Origin: Atherinomorus stipes
Taxonomy: Eukaryota; Chordata; Actinopteri; Atheriniformes; Atherinidae
NCBI GenBank assembly: GCA_023101725.1
Contig: JALJCO010003962.1
Coordinates: 1,161,001 to 1,225,000, forward strand
Direction of reading: 5' to 3'
Length of the DNA: 64,000 bases
Shown: one piece after another, positions 38,431-50,549 of the stretch
Layout: the number at the start of each line of letters is the position of its first letter
Position numbering within the stretch: the stretch's first letter is position 1
Program-made: the position numbers and the translations under genes
Notes under the pieces: generated by a model
Seen by the model: the letters and a program-made list of their open reading frames with translations, nothing else
Databases searched by the model: none
Told to the model about the DNA's origin: nothing

Positions 38431-38985
38431 CATTTTTTTAGCAACTTGTGTTCTGATGATGAGTTCTGTGTTGAAAACTCAGTGGATCTGTGTTCAACTA
38501 CATTCAGTCGTGGCACAAGGAACTTCTTTGGTGTTCATTTTAAGTATGATCCTGATGATTCATGTGGACAAAAGGACATTGAGTTAGTGTTTGGCGGATC
38601 AATACAAATACAGATAATATCTATACCACTGTGGGTATCAGTATTGATCGTTACAGGTGCGATTTTATTGATACTTCAATGTAAGTCTTGAAAACTATCA
38701 GAATTTTCATAAATATGGAGGACAGAAGATATGTTTTTGATGGATTCGATTCACTGCCATGATGACAATCCTTTCGTATTCCCTAAATCAGTTTCTCTCA
38801 CTAATGCCAAATAATAATGCCAAAATGATTTTTAAAATGGCACTAGTGATGACTTTCTTTATTTACATCTAATCATAAAATTCTAAATGTAAGGTTTTAA
38901 ACTATCACAAACTTCATAATTAAGGAAAATACACTTTATTACCAAAAGTATTCGCTCACCTGCCATGACTCACATATGAGCTTAA

Positions 38986-40097
38986 AGGAGCCCTATCATG
39001 AAAAATGGACTTTTAAGAGCTTTTCAGCATGTTACCGTGTTATTTCCTCATAAAAACTTTATTTAAGTAGTTTTTTTCTTCATTTGTGCATATTTGAGTA
39101 ATATATATGAATATTCAGGCCAAGCTCTAGCTTCAGGAACATAACTGACTGACACCGGTATACGCAACGAGGTGGCACCAATCATGAAGCGTCAAATACG
39201 CAAGTGCAGCATCGTAGCAAGATGCCCTCGTTGTTCAACAGAAACTCTTAGCCAATCCTAACCTATACACATTCTCTGAGGACAAAACTAACAGCCTGCA
39301 GGAAGATTTCCTCAGAGACAAGCAGCCATCAGCTAACAGACGTTTGCTCCAGAGTTCAAGAAAAAAGTGTTTTGTTTTTGGGTTTTTTTTAAGCTCTAGA
39401 GGATGGCAAGGTGGGAAAAATGTGGTTGCATTCGGCGTGGAAGTTTATCTGTTGTACTGGATTTATCGACTTGCCAGAAGTGGTTGGATTTTATCATCAG
39501 GAGCAGAAAAAAAACCTCAACTTTGTGTGTGAACTTCACTACTGACAACTTCATGAATCTCGGGCGGTAAAGTGTTTTTTCGCGGTGATTACTTCTGAAA
39601 CCTGACGCAGTTCCAAAATAAAAACGCCTCACTGACAGACAATAGGTGAGTGAAAAACGTCTCTCAGCTCAATGCTAAGTATTAGCCTATGATTTGTTTG
39701 CTAATTTACTTACTTGTCAGGGGTCTCTGTGGTACTTCAAACTCCATATCAGACTCTGGGTCGAGCGCCTACAGCTCCATAACAGGCTGCTCCATTTTAT
39801 CCTGTCGATCGGAGTCCGATTATCCATCAATGTTTACAAATAACATCCACGTGACCCTTCAGAATCAGTGTCTCTTCCGGGGCGACGTCATGAAATGGGC
39901 GTAAAACATGTTGCAATTGGTCGAGAGCTTCGTGGTTGAGGACAGTCAGCCATCTTACTTCCGTGTTGGAAATTAGACGCATAAAAAAACTAATATTTAA
40001 CACCAAAGTTGTTTCTTTAGTAGTGATGGGACCATATTTAGCTTATAAATGCCTGTATTTGACTTTTGGAACATTTGAAAAGCATGATACAGCTCCT
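38986..40097. mobile_element. family E TTAA element carrying a THAP-like exon
   Basis: The ends AGGAGCCCTATCATG and, in reverse complement, AGGAGCTGTATCATG match at 13 of 15 positions. The left flank is TTAA (38982-38985). The right flank is TTTA (40098-40101), a one-base decay of TTAA. It interrupts the left end of a Tc1 element. Its size is 1112 bp, with a degenerate coding exon on the + strand at 39403-39567 and no complete transposase. TTAA target plus THAP domain is the signature of Kolobok transposons (inference). Confidence 0.8.
39403..39567 (+). pseudogene. degenerate THAP zinc-finger exon
   Basis: ATG 39403 opens 55 codons ending at TAA 39568-39570, with GTAAAG overlapping the end as a possible splice donor. 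The protein has two early cysteines (EKCGC), a KWLDFI block matching the conserved Trp region of THAP domains, and TLCVNFTTDNFMNLGR in place of the usual C-x2-H-F-x-x-D-x-F end. The zinc-binding His is absent (CVNF instead of CxxHF), so the C2CH zinc site cannot form. THAP domains bind DNA and form the N terminus of P-element and Kolobok transposases. It is probably the first exon of a dead transposase. A chance resemblance is possible but less likely given the element it sits in. Confidence 0.55.
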
Positions 40098-40129
40098 TTT
40101 AGTGACATCCCATTCCTAATCCATAGGGT

Positions 40130-41133
40130 TCAATATGACGTTGGTCCACCTTTACTGCTAGAACAGCTTCAACTCTTCTGGGAAGGCTGTCCACAAGGTT
40201 TAGGAGTGTGTTTATGGGAATTTTTGACCATTCTTCCAGAAGTGCATTTGTGAGGTCACACACTGATGATGGACGAGAAGGCCTGGTTCTCAGTCTCCAC
40301 TTTAATTCATCCCGTTGAGGTCAGGACTCTGTGCAGGCCAGTCAAGTTCATCTACACCAGACTCTGTCATCCATGTCTTTATGGACCTGCTTTATGCACT
40401 GGTGCACAGTCATGTTGGAAGAAGAAGGGGCCAGCTCCAAACTGTTCCCACAAAGTTGGGAGCATGGAATTGTCCAAAATGTCTTGGTATGCTGAGGCAT
40501 TCAGAGTTCCTTTCACTGGAAGTAATGGGCCAAGCCCAGTTCCTGAAACACAACCCCACACCATAATCCCCCCTCCACCAAACTTTACACTTGGCACAAT
40601 GCAGTCAGACAAGTATCGTTGTCCTGGCACCCGCCAAACCCAGACTCCTCCATCAGATTGCCAGATGGAGAAGCGCGATTCGTCACTCCAGAACGCCTCC
40701 TCTGCTCTAGAGTCCAGTGGCGGTGTGCCTTACACTACTGCATCCAATGCTTTGAATTGCACTTGGTGATGTATGGCTTGAATGCAGCTGCTCGACCATG
40801 GAAACCCATTCCATGAAGTTCTCTGCACACTGTTCTTGAGCTGATCTGAAGGCCACATGAAGTTTGGAGGTCTGATTGACTGGAAAAAGTTTCTGACCTC
40901 TTCACATTATGCGCTTCAGCATCTGCTGGCCCTGCTCCATCAGTTTATGTGGCCTACCACTTTGTGGCTGAGTTGCTGTCATTCCCAAACACTTCCATTT
41001 TCTTATAATACAGCTGACAGTTGACTGTGGAATATTTAAGAGTGAGGAAATTTCACAACTGGATTTGTTGCACAGGTGGCATCTTATCACAGTTCCACGC
41101 TGGAATTCACTGAGCTCCTGAGAGCGACCCCAT
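40130..41133 (-). pseudogene. Tc1-like transposase, near full length, frameshifted
   Basis: The minus-strand reading begins at ATG 41133 and ends at TGA (complement of 40130-40132), about 1 kb, close to the usual 330-345 residues. Visible blocks are the N-terminal paired-like helix-turn-helix (QELSEFQRGTVIRCHLCNKS, then SCEISSLLNIPQSTVSCIIRKW), [20 protein letters not shown], and HDCAPVHKA near the catalytic core. A four-G run right after the ATG shifts the frame (the open frame starts only from a TTG at 41141), and further frame changes split the core and the C terminus. It would have encoded a nuclear DDE transposase acting on the TA-flanked element that surrounds it. Now inactive. Confidence 0.9.
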
Positions 41134-41429
41134 TCTTTCAAAAATATTTGTAAAAAACAGTCTGCATGCCTAGGTGCTTCATTTTATACACCTGTGGCCA
41201 TGGAAGTGATAGGATCAACTGATTCCCATAACCTGGATGGGTGAGAAAATACTTTTGACAGTATAGTGTACATGGTTTTTGGTGGATTTGGTTCAGCTTG
41301 GTGACAAGGAATCTACATGCCAAAAATCAGCTTCTGTCGTTGAGATAATGCCAAATTCAGATTTTTATGGTATGGATAATAATTTGGTTGTTTATGCATC
41401 AATTAATTTAAAAAAATAGTGTATAAATT

Positions 41430-41566
41430 CCAAAGAACAATCTCTGTTGATTTGACAATCCTTTCAATAAGTTTTATTCGGTGTCAATACTGGTATCAAT
41501 GATAGTAATCATTTATTTACTTGGAGTCAGATCAAAACCAAATCTTGCAGTATCGCACATCCCCAC
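41430..41566. mobile_element. hAT-like right-terminus fragment
   Basis: In reverse complement it starts TGGGGATGTGCGATACTGC and continues with 'gattttggttttgatc'- and 'ccaagtaaat'-type blocks known from fish hAT repeats. Related 'ggtatcagtattgat' sequence at about 38600-38700 may be the left part of the same element, split by the Tc1 insertion. Confidence 0.4.
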
Positions 41567-44500
41567 ATTTTGTTTAAAAAAGGGCATGAAAATGTATTTT
41601 TTGCATTGAAAAAATATCGAACTGTGACAAAAGTAATAATAATAATACAATATGCTCGCCAATAGAATGGCCTGATTTCAGTTTGACCTCTGCTCATCCT
41701 TTTGTGTGTTATTGCTTTTGCTGTTGTCATAAAAAAAAAAAAGTTATTCTAATTTCACATATTTCTTTGAAATTTAATTTTGTGTGCAGATTTAACTGTT
41801 CATTTTAGAAAATATTTTCACATTTAAAAGACTAGGGATTTTTAATTGCTAAGAAGGACAAAGTTTCTAAAGTTAGTCTAAACTCAAATGTCATCTCAAA
41901 GAGACTTCCTTGCCATAAAAATATGCTGCAGTAAACATAAAAGTAATTTTGTGAATTTTGTAAGCTAATCTGTTGCATCTGTAAGCTATAAACTATTGCA
42001 ATCACATTATGTTGTGCTCTTAGGTTTTTGACTAACGTTTGCTAACGCAGCCTACATCCACCCTAAAAACAGTCCAATAAAACTTAAAACTACTGCACCC
42101 TCCTGAAGGTGAGTGCTTGAGCACCATTTCAGAAATAATTTGTGTTAATGCTAACACACTTTAAAATATACATATTTAAGTCACATTCATGTTCACTATG
42201 CATGCATTTGCATTAAGTTGCATGCTTGGCAATTCAGTGAAGGTCAAGTTATTACTGACACTGTGCTCAACCTCATTATATGGTGGTGGCACTAAAAAGG
42301 TTAAAATAGCATACTGGTGCCAAGGAAATAATTCCAGTGGGAGGTCAGTTTGGATTTCACCCATAGTGGACACAAATTTTCCAGTTGTGTTGGGTACGTC
42401 CTCTCCAGTTTGATACAGGATGTACAAAGATCTAGTCTCAGTCAATACTTAAAGTGTATGAAGAAGATGGCAGAGCAGAGCAATTGCAAGACTTGAAGGT
42501 AGCACTACAGCATGTAACCTTTCTGACTTTAATAATATGTTTCAGACTCATTTTCATGGCACAGTGACATTTATTATGTATGTTCCTGTCACTGCTGTTG
42601 TCCAGCAGCATCTAGAGTGGTTGTGATCACATCAGAAGAAACTGTTCTTCACAACTTTTTCTTCAGGGAGGCTGCATCACAACAACGCCAAAGTTGAGGA
42701 GTGCTTCTCATTTATTGTTTCACAATAAACAATTATATCTCAAAAAAAATAATTCACAATGTATTTATTTCTTTGTAGCCAGTATGGGTATAGATTAACT
42801 ATTTCCTTTATCCTTTACACTTTTTCCCGATACAGCAGATTGGATTCATGGGGAAAAAATGCTAATTGAAAGACACTAGTTAAGCAAATGATGTATCAAG
42901 TAGAAACTGGATACTGACTAAAAGATGTTGCCTGCTCACTTGAATTAAAATCGCTCATCTGGTGCATAAGGCAAAAAGTGTCCTGCTCTCAGATTAGCTT
43001 CTTTGATGTGTGGCCCACTCCACATGTGAATTAGTGTTCTCCTGCTGTCCTTCCCTGCAGCTTAGTGTTCAGCCCAATTACTTTCAATTCTGGGATGACG
43101 TCACAAAAAACTGTCTTAATTGAGGGAGTTAAATCAGACTTTGTATGCAGCTGGAAGTTTCTTGTGTTTTCTGTGTACATTTCTTTGTCATTCACAGTCG
43201 AATTATTATGATTAGATAGGTGAAGGAGTTAACAATCATTTCAGTGTCTTTTAAACATTAAAAATTTGATTAAAAGACACCCAGTTAACAAACAAGCATA
43301 TTTTCGATCAATTACCAAGTTCCTTAATCAACTATTTGTCTATTTTTGTGCTATTAACTATAAAAGGAATATCTGAGATCTCAGCAGAACAATGTCAACC
43401 AGAATCTTTTCCCCTTCACAACAGCAACATCATCCGTATTCTTGATCAGGTGAATTAGATGCTGCTGTCTACTTTTATTGTCATCCTATACTGAAAATAA
43501 TGATTCAAACTCCTCCTCTGGTGTAAACCACATTTTCAGGAAACTGAAGGAATAAAGACATAGCTGTCTCTCTGGGAGATTTCAGCCAAGTACTGTCTAC
43601 TCAAATATCCTCAGCAAAATACTCATAACTGAGGATTCTGACTAAATGTCTAGCCTTTAAGCGTTAATGAGCTTCTTACAAGGCTGATATAAAACTTTTC
43701 CCATTATACTGAAGCTTCCATTTAAACCAGGTGTCAACCACTAAGAGCTATTCTATAAAAACTACCTCTGAAAACAGTATGTGCTTGCATACAGTAAGAG
43801 AATACGATCGTAGGGGAAAAAAGTGAACTTGATAATCGCTGGAACAGAGCCTGTCAGAAAGGGTGATACACTAAAAAAATAACCTCCACTTTCTTCTCAA
43901 GGTGAAAAGTTCTGCTTTAAAGAAACAGCCGATTTTGACATGGCATCTGCAGTTAAATGCTATGATCATCTGCAGACCTAACTTGTTTGGAGTTAAGGAA
44001 AGCTAGAGCTCTGCCTTTAAAACATACAATAATGTTGAGTCAGCTGAAATAAAAGTCACTGTCGAATGCAATGATCCAAATGAGGCAGTATTCTGAATGA
44101 GATGCTGCAAAGGTCACTTTTTACACAGATTCCATGCAGTTTGACACAAAGTAAGGGCCTTACAAGTCTGACAACTGACTCAGTAGCAGAGTTATCAAAC
44201 CATCATAGCTTATTTGGGCCAGGTTAAGCAGTAAGGCATCTGGAAAACGTGTCAAAAACCTCTGTAACTTTAAGAGTATTGGAAATGAAATGGACTGAAG
44301 AGGTACTGATTCTCCTAGCTATTTCTTTTAAGAGTTTTGAGCTTTTGAGACCACCTCAGTTTTGGTATATAAAGACCAACAATGTTCATACAAAGAGAGA
44401 GAAGTGAGTCCTGTTATCAGCATTGTACATGTAGCAAGTATATACCCTTTGGGGACTAATGATATGGAGTGAAGAGTGGAGAACTGAAGATGAATGGCAG

Positions 44501-46907
44501 TTTTTTTTCAATTTCTTGTCATTTTTCACTGTTTTTATCTTTAACAGGGTTACCCAATGTGTCAAGCTGAATATCAAATAGCACTGTGTCAGGAAGAGCT
44601 GTTTGTTCTGCCGTCCTTTAGCGTGTTTGTATTTCTTTATACTAATCACAGGTCCTTTATGGTCACTGAGCACAGGAAACAGTAAAGGGGGAGTAAAGGA
44701 CCGTACAAACAGAGGGAGAACTTGTTTTGGTGGGATCAGCAGACAGCTGTCGTTAATCTAGTCTTTCTAGGGTTTTCCAGCTATCCACAAGAGCCAAGCA
44801 AGATTGCCTTGTTACACAATACAAATGTAAAATGTATATTAAAGCTTACTGTTTTCAGCATGTATGTTATCAGCACTGTAACACTGTATAGATAAGTGAA
44901 TGGATGGAAGATGTCAAGCAAAATACAAGGGCAAGAGAAATAGAGAAAGCTTATACCAAATTTCAACACATAGTGAGATAGATTACAGATGAGCCAGCAG
45001 TACTTATTTAATGCACTCAGTTCAGCTTTAATTTTCTGTGTTAGATATTGGTTTAGTCACATACTGAGTACCCCATTACACACCAATTATGTTGTAAGAG
45101 GGGAAGTTTCTACTTTTTAGATAGTTTTCTAAACTGTGATGGTACTGGCAGGAAAACTTGGACATTTACGGATTATTATGCTCCCAGACAAAAAACCCAG
45201 ACAAATGTAATGTGATTCAACTCCCTTGAAAAATGTAGGTTGGTGTGTGCAAATGCTCTCTGAGTGAAAAAAATCTGTGTATCAAATTCAGCATGGTAGT
45301 CTCGAGCCATTGTTTCCTGGCTCCAAAGATATTTGTGGAATTAAATTATTCCATGAGTACATTGGTGTGTATATGTGTGCGCTTGTGCGTAGGAGAGGGA
45401 CAGGCAATCGGTGGTGGAAAAGTTTGCTGCTGTCAAACATGCCATGGAACATTGCTCCTGATTATGAAAGATTGTTCTAATTTTGTCAGAAATCAATATC
45501 ATTCTGTCTCTTGGTCGGTCTCTCTCTCCCTACATCTCTCTATGTCCTCTTTTTGAACAGAGGCAAGGCAGCCTTATTATAATTCGGCCCATAATTACCG
45601 GCAGGGAATCTAGGCTAAATGAAGTCTCTGTAAATACTAAAGTGGTTAATTTAGTCACTCTCAAAGTGTATCTTCTCTGGTTATCTAGCTTGTTCTCAAA
45701 ACAGTCTCATCTCCATTAAATTAGTTCACATTTGCCAAAGTCTGCGGTACACTGGAGTGACAGGTCGTCTGAAGATGTGACTCTTTGGTCTATAATGTCG
45801 ACCAGTGAAGTGGGACATACTTTATTGATAGAGATTGTAATTAACTGCCTGTGTGGAGACAAAGGAAATTGCACATTCATCACATCAAATTGGCTCAGGG
45901 GGCTTAGCATGGACCAGATAATGGCTCTCTTCATGCCTAAGCCGTGACCAGAGTGCAGACAGCTACAGATTGTTACATTGGTATAGTACACAATGCTGTT
46001 GCATATTCATGCAAATAAACACCTTTTAATAAACCGCTGCAAAGACATCACCAGAGACTAATTACCGAGATCAGACTACACTATGTTTTTGTCTTTTGAA
46101 ATGATCAGTGTGTCAGATTAGCTTTTAGAGCCATAAATTCTCAGCACAACCACTTATCTGATCTGTAAGGTGGTTAATGATTCCACCCCAGAGGACCAAC
46201 TAATGTTTTTGTTTGTGATCACAGCTTCATGAAGAAAAGGAACCACGCAGTGTCACTTTGTATTGAAGGGGGGCTTTGTCTTTTTCTTTTTCTTCAGCCA
46301 GTAGACAAAGGGAATGCCTATTGCTATGGAAAATTAATATGCACTCACAGCAGGTTGAAGTCATGCCCACAGGTATGATTTAATGGATTAATGTATCTGA
46401 CCAAAGGGTAATGATGTTGTTAGTAGATATAGGTTTGCAGAAATTAGATAAAGCATAGTATGTTTTTCTTTTTCCCCCTTTCTTGCTTTCCTGTGCTTGC
46501 AGTGCTGCAATGGGCCAAAATCACTGAAATCGACATAAACATTGTCAGTGGCCTTTCTTTAGAAATTGGCTGCTTTGTCTCTCATTTTCAGTGCAGTCAT
46601 TCTACCTGACCACTTTCAGAGGAAATCTTTTTTTGTTAACATGGCCTATGAATCATTCAAGCATTTAAAGGCACCCGATACAAGGGTGGAAACAGTCCTG
46701 TGTCTTCAGATAACAAACATACCAAAGAATCAATTTAAATTTTTTAGGCACTTTGCTATTCTTAGCCTGTGGTTAAGATAAATCATTTGTTCCAATTTCT
46801 TAGTTTATTCTAAAATTGTCAAAAAGTACCATCTGACAGACATGAAATAGTATTTATGCATCAACAATGTGAATCAGGAAGACCTTTTTACTTTGCACTA
46901 AACGCTC
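41567..46907. other. intron 1 interior, no gene seen
   Basis: Mostly unremarkable AT-rich intron. Open frames on both strands at 42176-42445 and 45716-45991 show no family resemblance. The stretch 45560-46100 is less AT-biased and has an octamer ATGCAAAT at about 46002, so it might be a conserved non-coding element. Confidence 0.5.
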
Positions 46908-47189
46908 ATGTCCGTCGGAGGATATGTTTTTTTTTCTTTTATCCCATTTCCTGTGTTGCACTTACACAGACCGACAGTTATGCACATTGTGACGCAAGAC
47001 TCTGCACTTTTTACTGACTATGTTATGTTGCACCACTCTCCTCATTTTCTCCTCGAATTTATATCGTTATGGAGCTGTACCTGTATTAGGTGCCCAAGAC
47101 AAATGTCCTCTAGGGGGACAACAAAGTTGTTTTTACCTTCTTTAGCTGAAAACTTTGCATATCTCAGCATTGTGTGTAGAGTGTCCGTT

Positions 47190-47650
47190 AATAAAATTGA
47201 GGAAACTGGACACAGGGAGAAAAAAGAAGCGGCAGACCTATACTACAAAAGACCAGTATATGAAAGTAATCTCAAGAAATAAGAAAAAAATTCAGTCTTC
47301 AGTCAGTCCATCTTCTGTTGACCAAAGCTTCATCAGAAATGGTCTCCATGGAGGGTGGGCAGACAAGAAGCCATTAAGGATGGCAAACAGGGAGAAACGG
47401 CTGAGGTATGCCAAATTACTCAAGTACTGGACTGAAAATCATTGTCAACACGTCTTATGGAATAATGAATCCTCCCACAAGGAGGGTGTAGACCTGGGTA
47501 GCAGGATTTATAACTTCCTATTAAGAAGCTAACATCCAAGCAAAATAGAATGTCCTTCAAGAAGAGTGGAAAGCTATTCTTGAAGACCACTTACAGAAAT
47601 ATCAAGAACGCTTTTCTGAAAAGTTTCCAGCTTTGTTGAAAACCAAATGT
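47190..47650 (+). pseudogene. degenerate Tc1-like transposase fragment
   Basis: The frame contains GRKKKRQTYTTKDQ (nuclear-localisation/AT-hook-like segment of Tc1 proteins), GLHGGWADKKPLRMANREKR, and LRYAKLLKYWTENHCQHVLW followed by NNES. The last matches the LWTDES catalytic motif with Asp replaced by Asn (codon aat at 47464-47466). Downstream, gaagagtggaaagctattc resembles the C-terminal coding part, after a deletion. No terminal inverted repeats were found. Old and inactive, on the same strand as epha6 within intron 1. Confidence 0.8.
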
Positions 47651-47739
47651 TAAATATATACAGTAGTCCTCAAATTAATTCATACCATAGAAAAGGCTAA
47701 ATTATTATGATCACTCAAATAACAACAAGAAACCTAAAG

Positions 47740-47950
47740 CTGTGATTCCCAACCCTGGTCTTCAAGGCACACTATCCTGTAGACTTTCCATTTTGCACTG
47801 CTAGGTTGCAGTTGATTCAAATTAAATGGACCTCTGAGCTCTGTACCAGTCTGCTACTGACCCATTAATGTGAGTCAGCTGTGTTTCAACAGGGCAACAT
47901 GGAAAGTTTTCAGGATAGTGTGCTTTGAGGACCAGGGTTGGGAATCACTG
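47740..47950. mobile_element. 211-bp hAT-type MITE with target duplication
   Basis: The ends CTGTGATTCCCAACCCTGG and, in reverse complement, CAGTGATTCCCAACCCTGG extend as about 40-bp inverted repeats. The 8-bp flanks ACCTAAAG (47732-47739) and ACCTAGAG (47951-47958) differ at one base, as expected for an aged hAT duplication. Confidence 0.9.
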
Positions 47951-48010
47951 ACCTAGAGAGTAATAATAAATAAGAGATGCTAATTTATAATTTAATGAAT
48001 AAAGATATTG

Positions 48011-48469
48011 CTAGCCTGGCACACCAGCCTGACCAATGCCATATATGAGATACACGGCAAGTCAGTCTGGGCTCCCTACATTGGAGACTGATTTCCAACT
48101 CGACACGAGAGGCGGGACTAACAGGAACAAAGTGAACCGTAGAGAACCAATCAGAGAAACACGGAAGTGATAGAAGGGAACGTCTTTTGTAAGAGAAAAG
48201 CCCTCAGATCAACAAGTTGTTACAAGTTTAAGGAGATGTGCAGCTCATTTAAGACATTAGAAAGGGCATTGTTATATTGTCGCTTCTCTGCAGCTGCCAT
48301 TCTAACTGTTTATGGTTAGAGAATTGAATCACCGAAAAAGACGTGTCGTAAAGTCCCGCCTGTGATTGATTTTTTTACCGGAGTAGAAATCACTTCCTAA
48401 TGCAGGGAACCCAGACTGACTTGCCATGTATCACATGCATGGCGATAGTCAGGCTGGTGTGCCAGGCTA
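48011..48469. mobile_element. MITE with ~95-bp terminal inverted repeats
   Basis: The left end (TAGCCTGGCACACCAGCCTG) matches the reverse complement of the right end, and the match resumes through ggcaagtcagtctggg and gatttc, about 95 bp in total. There is no ORF. The superfamily is uncertain; Harbinger-like is one possibility. Confidence 0.85.
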
Positions 48470-49515
48470 AGACATTGCTTTAGAAATGTCATTTAAAAAA
48501 AAAAGAAATCATTAAAACAAACAAACAAACAAAACTGTCCCAGACAAATTAAAGCACTATGCTGGTGAGCAGTTGGCCAAAATACATGCCAACAGGTGTG
48601 GAAGTCTGATTCAAAATTACCGAAAACACTTGATAGCAGTGATGGCCTCAAAAGGTTGCTCAATAAAATATTCGTTTAGGGCTCCCATCATGGTTGTTTG
48701 CTAGTTTTTGTTGTTGTTGTTTTTTATATTTCTGTGGGACCACAACTCAAAAGCAGTATCATGATTTTCATTGATTTTTCATTTATTATTTCTTGTCAAT
48801 TTCAGCTTATTTCACTGACAGCTGTTTTTCTCTTCTTTAATGGGAAGGTATGAATAAATCTGAGGATGCTGTAGCTCATTAGAATGATGCAAACCCTGTT
48901 ATTGCCTCTTTTTCTATTTATGTTTGCATATTTCAATAAAGCTCTGCACCTACAGTAATAACAATCTTGGCAATATACCAATATATGAGGAGTGGTTAAA
49001 TTTTTTTTTTCTGAATGTTTTTTATTCAAGCCTCTATGAAGCAGTCAAGTAATTAGACTCCATGATCTGTTTTTTTTTCTGAACTCAGAACATTTTACGT
49101 ACAGGGTACTTTCCACTGAACAGAACACACATCAATCTAAAGCTTAAATATTTTGTTTCATTATGTGGTTTAGGCTTTTAATTTGAATTTCTTATTTAAT
49201 TTCCATTTGCTCTTCTTTTAAAGCTCAAGTGCTGTAGTGCAATCCAGCTGCTGGATATGGTTAAACAAACAAAAAATGAAAGGGTAATGTCATAAATGTT
49301 TATGTGTCCCAGTTCTTGACACATAACTAGAGGAATGTCAACCAGAAAACAACAGCCCTGGTGTTTTGTATATATATACTGTACGTAAGTGTAGCTCTGA
49401 GACAGAAAAAAAAAAGAAAAGAAAAAAAACTGCTCAGATTCTGGCTCGTCTGTCTACTTTGAAATTGCATTGTCAAACAACAAGCAATGTAATATATAGT
49501 ACCTAGCTTCATTTT
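48470..49515. other. intron 1 interior, no gene seen
   Basis: A/T-run-rich sequence without recognisable features. Confidence 0.5.
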
Positions 49516-49883
49516 TTAAAGCCAGAGTTGGTAATCCGGCTCAGAAACACTTTTGTTATACTGGGTGAAATGGTCGTTCCATCCTGACAGTAGTCAATAT
49601 GTCATGTATTCATAAAAAGGAAGGAAAAGGTCAGACCTCTGTAAGAGCTGCAGTTCTGTAAAAACTGACCAACCCCTGCCATTCGCATGGAAAGGCAGTA
49701 ATTGGTCATTCACAACGTTTAGAAAGAACGAATCGATGCCTTTATGTCTTGTCTCTGTCCCTCCCCTCTCTCCGTCTCCCACGTGACCCCCCTGTGTGCC
49801 GCTCACTGTAAACAAATATAGCTAGGACTGCTAACTGCTGCTGCGCCAAAAAAACCCAAAACAAAACAACAGATAATGATTAA

Positions 49884-50549
49884 AGGTTGAATATAGAATA
49901 CGGACAGAACAGCCACATCACGTGTGTCTAGGATGTAGTTGCACGGCAGAAAAACAACTCCAGCCGTTTGGGTGCCAGGCTCGCTGCCGATACGCAAGTG
50001 ACCAACAGTCTGCAGCATGTCCAACAAGTAACACAGAAGAGTTTATAACTGACAGCTAACGTTAGCCATGTTAGCAAACAAGCTAGCTTACCGATCCTGG
50101 AGGAAAGTCGCCATTTCCGTGTTTTGACTCTGTGGAAAACGTTTATGTGGGTCCATTTAGTAAAGTCTTCACCTAAATTTACTCCAGGTTTTGCTCTTCT
50201 CAGGTCACTCCTCCTCAGAAACAGATAACAATATCTCCAGGGCTCTGAAGCAGCTGCTTCACTCATCATCTCCACGGTTTTCCCCTGTACAAGCCTGACT
50301 ATGACCAAAATATTGTTTCCACACAGAGATCGTATTTGGCAACCTGCAATGGCGGCGTGTATTGGCTTATAGACGTTAATAAAATACCATTATCGAACCC
50401 GTAAAAATTAATTTTATAATTATTTTTAGGCTAAATATAATTTTTCTGGGAAATGTTGTACTTTAACTCTGCACACCCCCATACAACCTGTGGAGGTATT
50501 ATTTTTTCAAAAAATATAGCTTTTAATAAAAATATTCCATATTCAACCT
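49884..50549. mobile_element. family B TTAA element, complete copy (B2)
   Basis: The termini AGGTTGAATATAGAATA and, in reverse complement, AGGTTGAATATGGAATA match at 16 of 17 positions. Exact TTAA duplications lie at 49880-49883 and 50550-50553. The 666-bp body carries an exon-like ORF on the minus strand. Confidence 0.92.
50092..50269 (-). pseudogene. family B exon-like ORF ending at a splice donor
   Basis: From ATG 50269 (in frame with an earlier ATG at 50308) the minus strand encodes MMSEAAASEPWRYCYLF, a basic segment, GVNLGEDFTKW, then runs to a GTAAGC donor (complement of 50086-50091). In an alternative frame the last codons read MATFLQDR here and MATFLLDR in copy B1. That matches the expected continuation of the VN(I/L)G...W motif seen at 21653-21880, as if both copies inherited a small deletion that shifted the frame. 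The original function is unknown; a transposase or accessory-protein first exon is the likeliest origin. Confidence 0.4.

Larger units (their letters stand above)
38932..41268 (-). mobile_element. Tc1-like transposon, interrupted by a family E element
   Basis: Flanked by TA on both sides (38930-38931, 41269-41270). The terminal inverted repeats start CACTTTATTACCAAAAGTAT on the left and, in reverse complement, CACTATACTGTCAAAAGTAT on the right. Without the 1.1-kb insertion the element is about 1.2 kb with a full-length but broken transposase on the minus strand. Confidence 0.93.

Noticed and set aside
38442..38680. Exon-like frame (tttag acceptor, GTAAGT donor) ending in a hydrophobic, membrane-like stretch
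   Set aside because: The 3' half matches the gtatcagtattgat-type repeats also seen near 41430-41566, so it is transposon-derived. There is no ATG and no partner exon, so the splice-like borders are probably coincidental.
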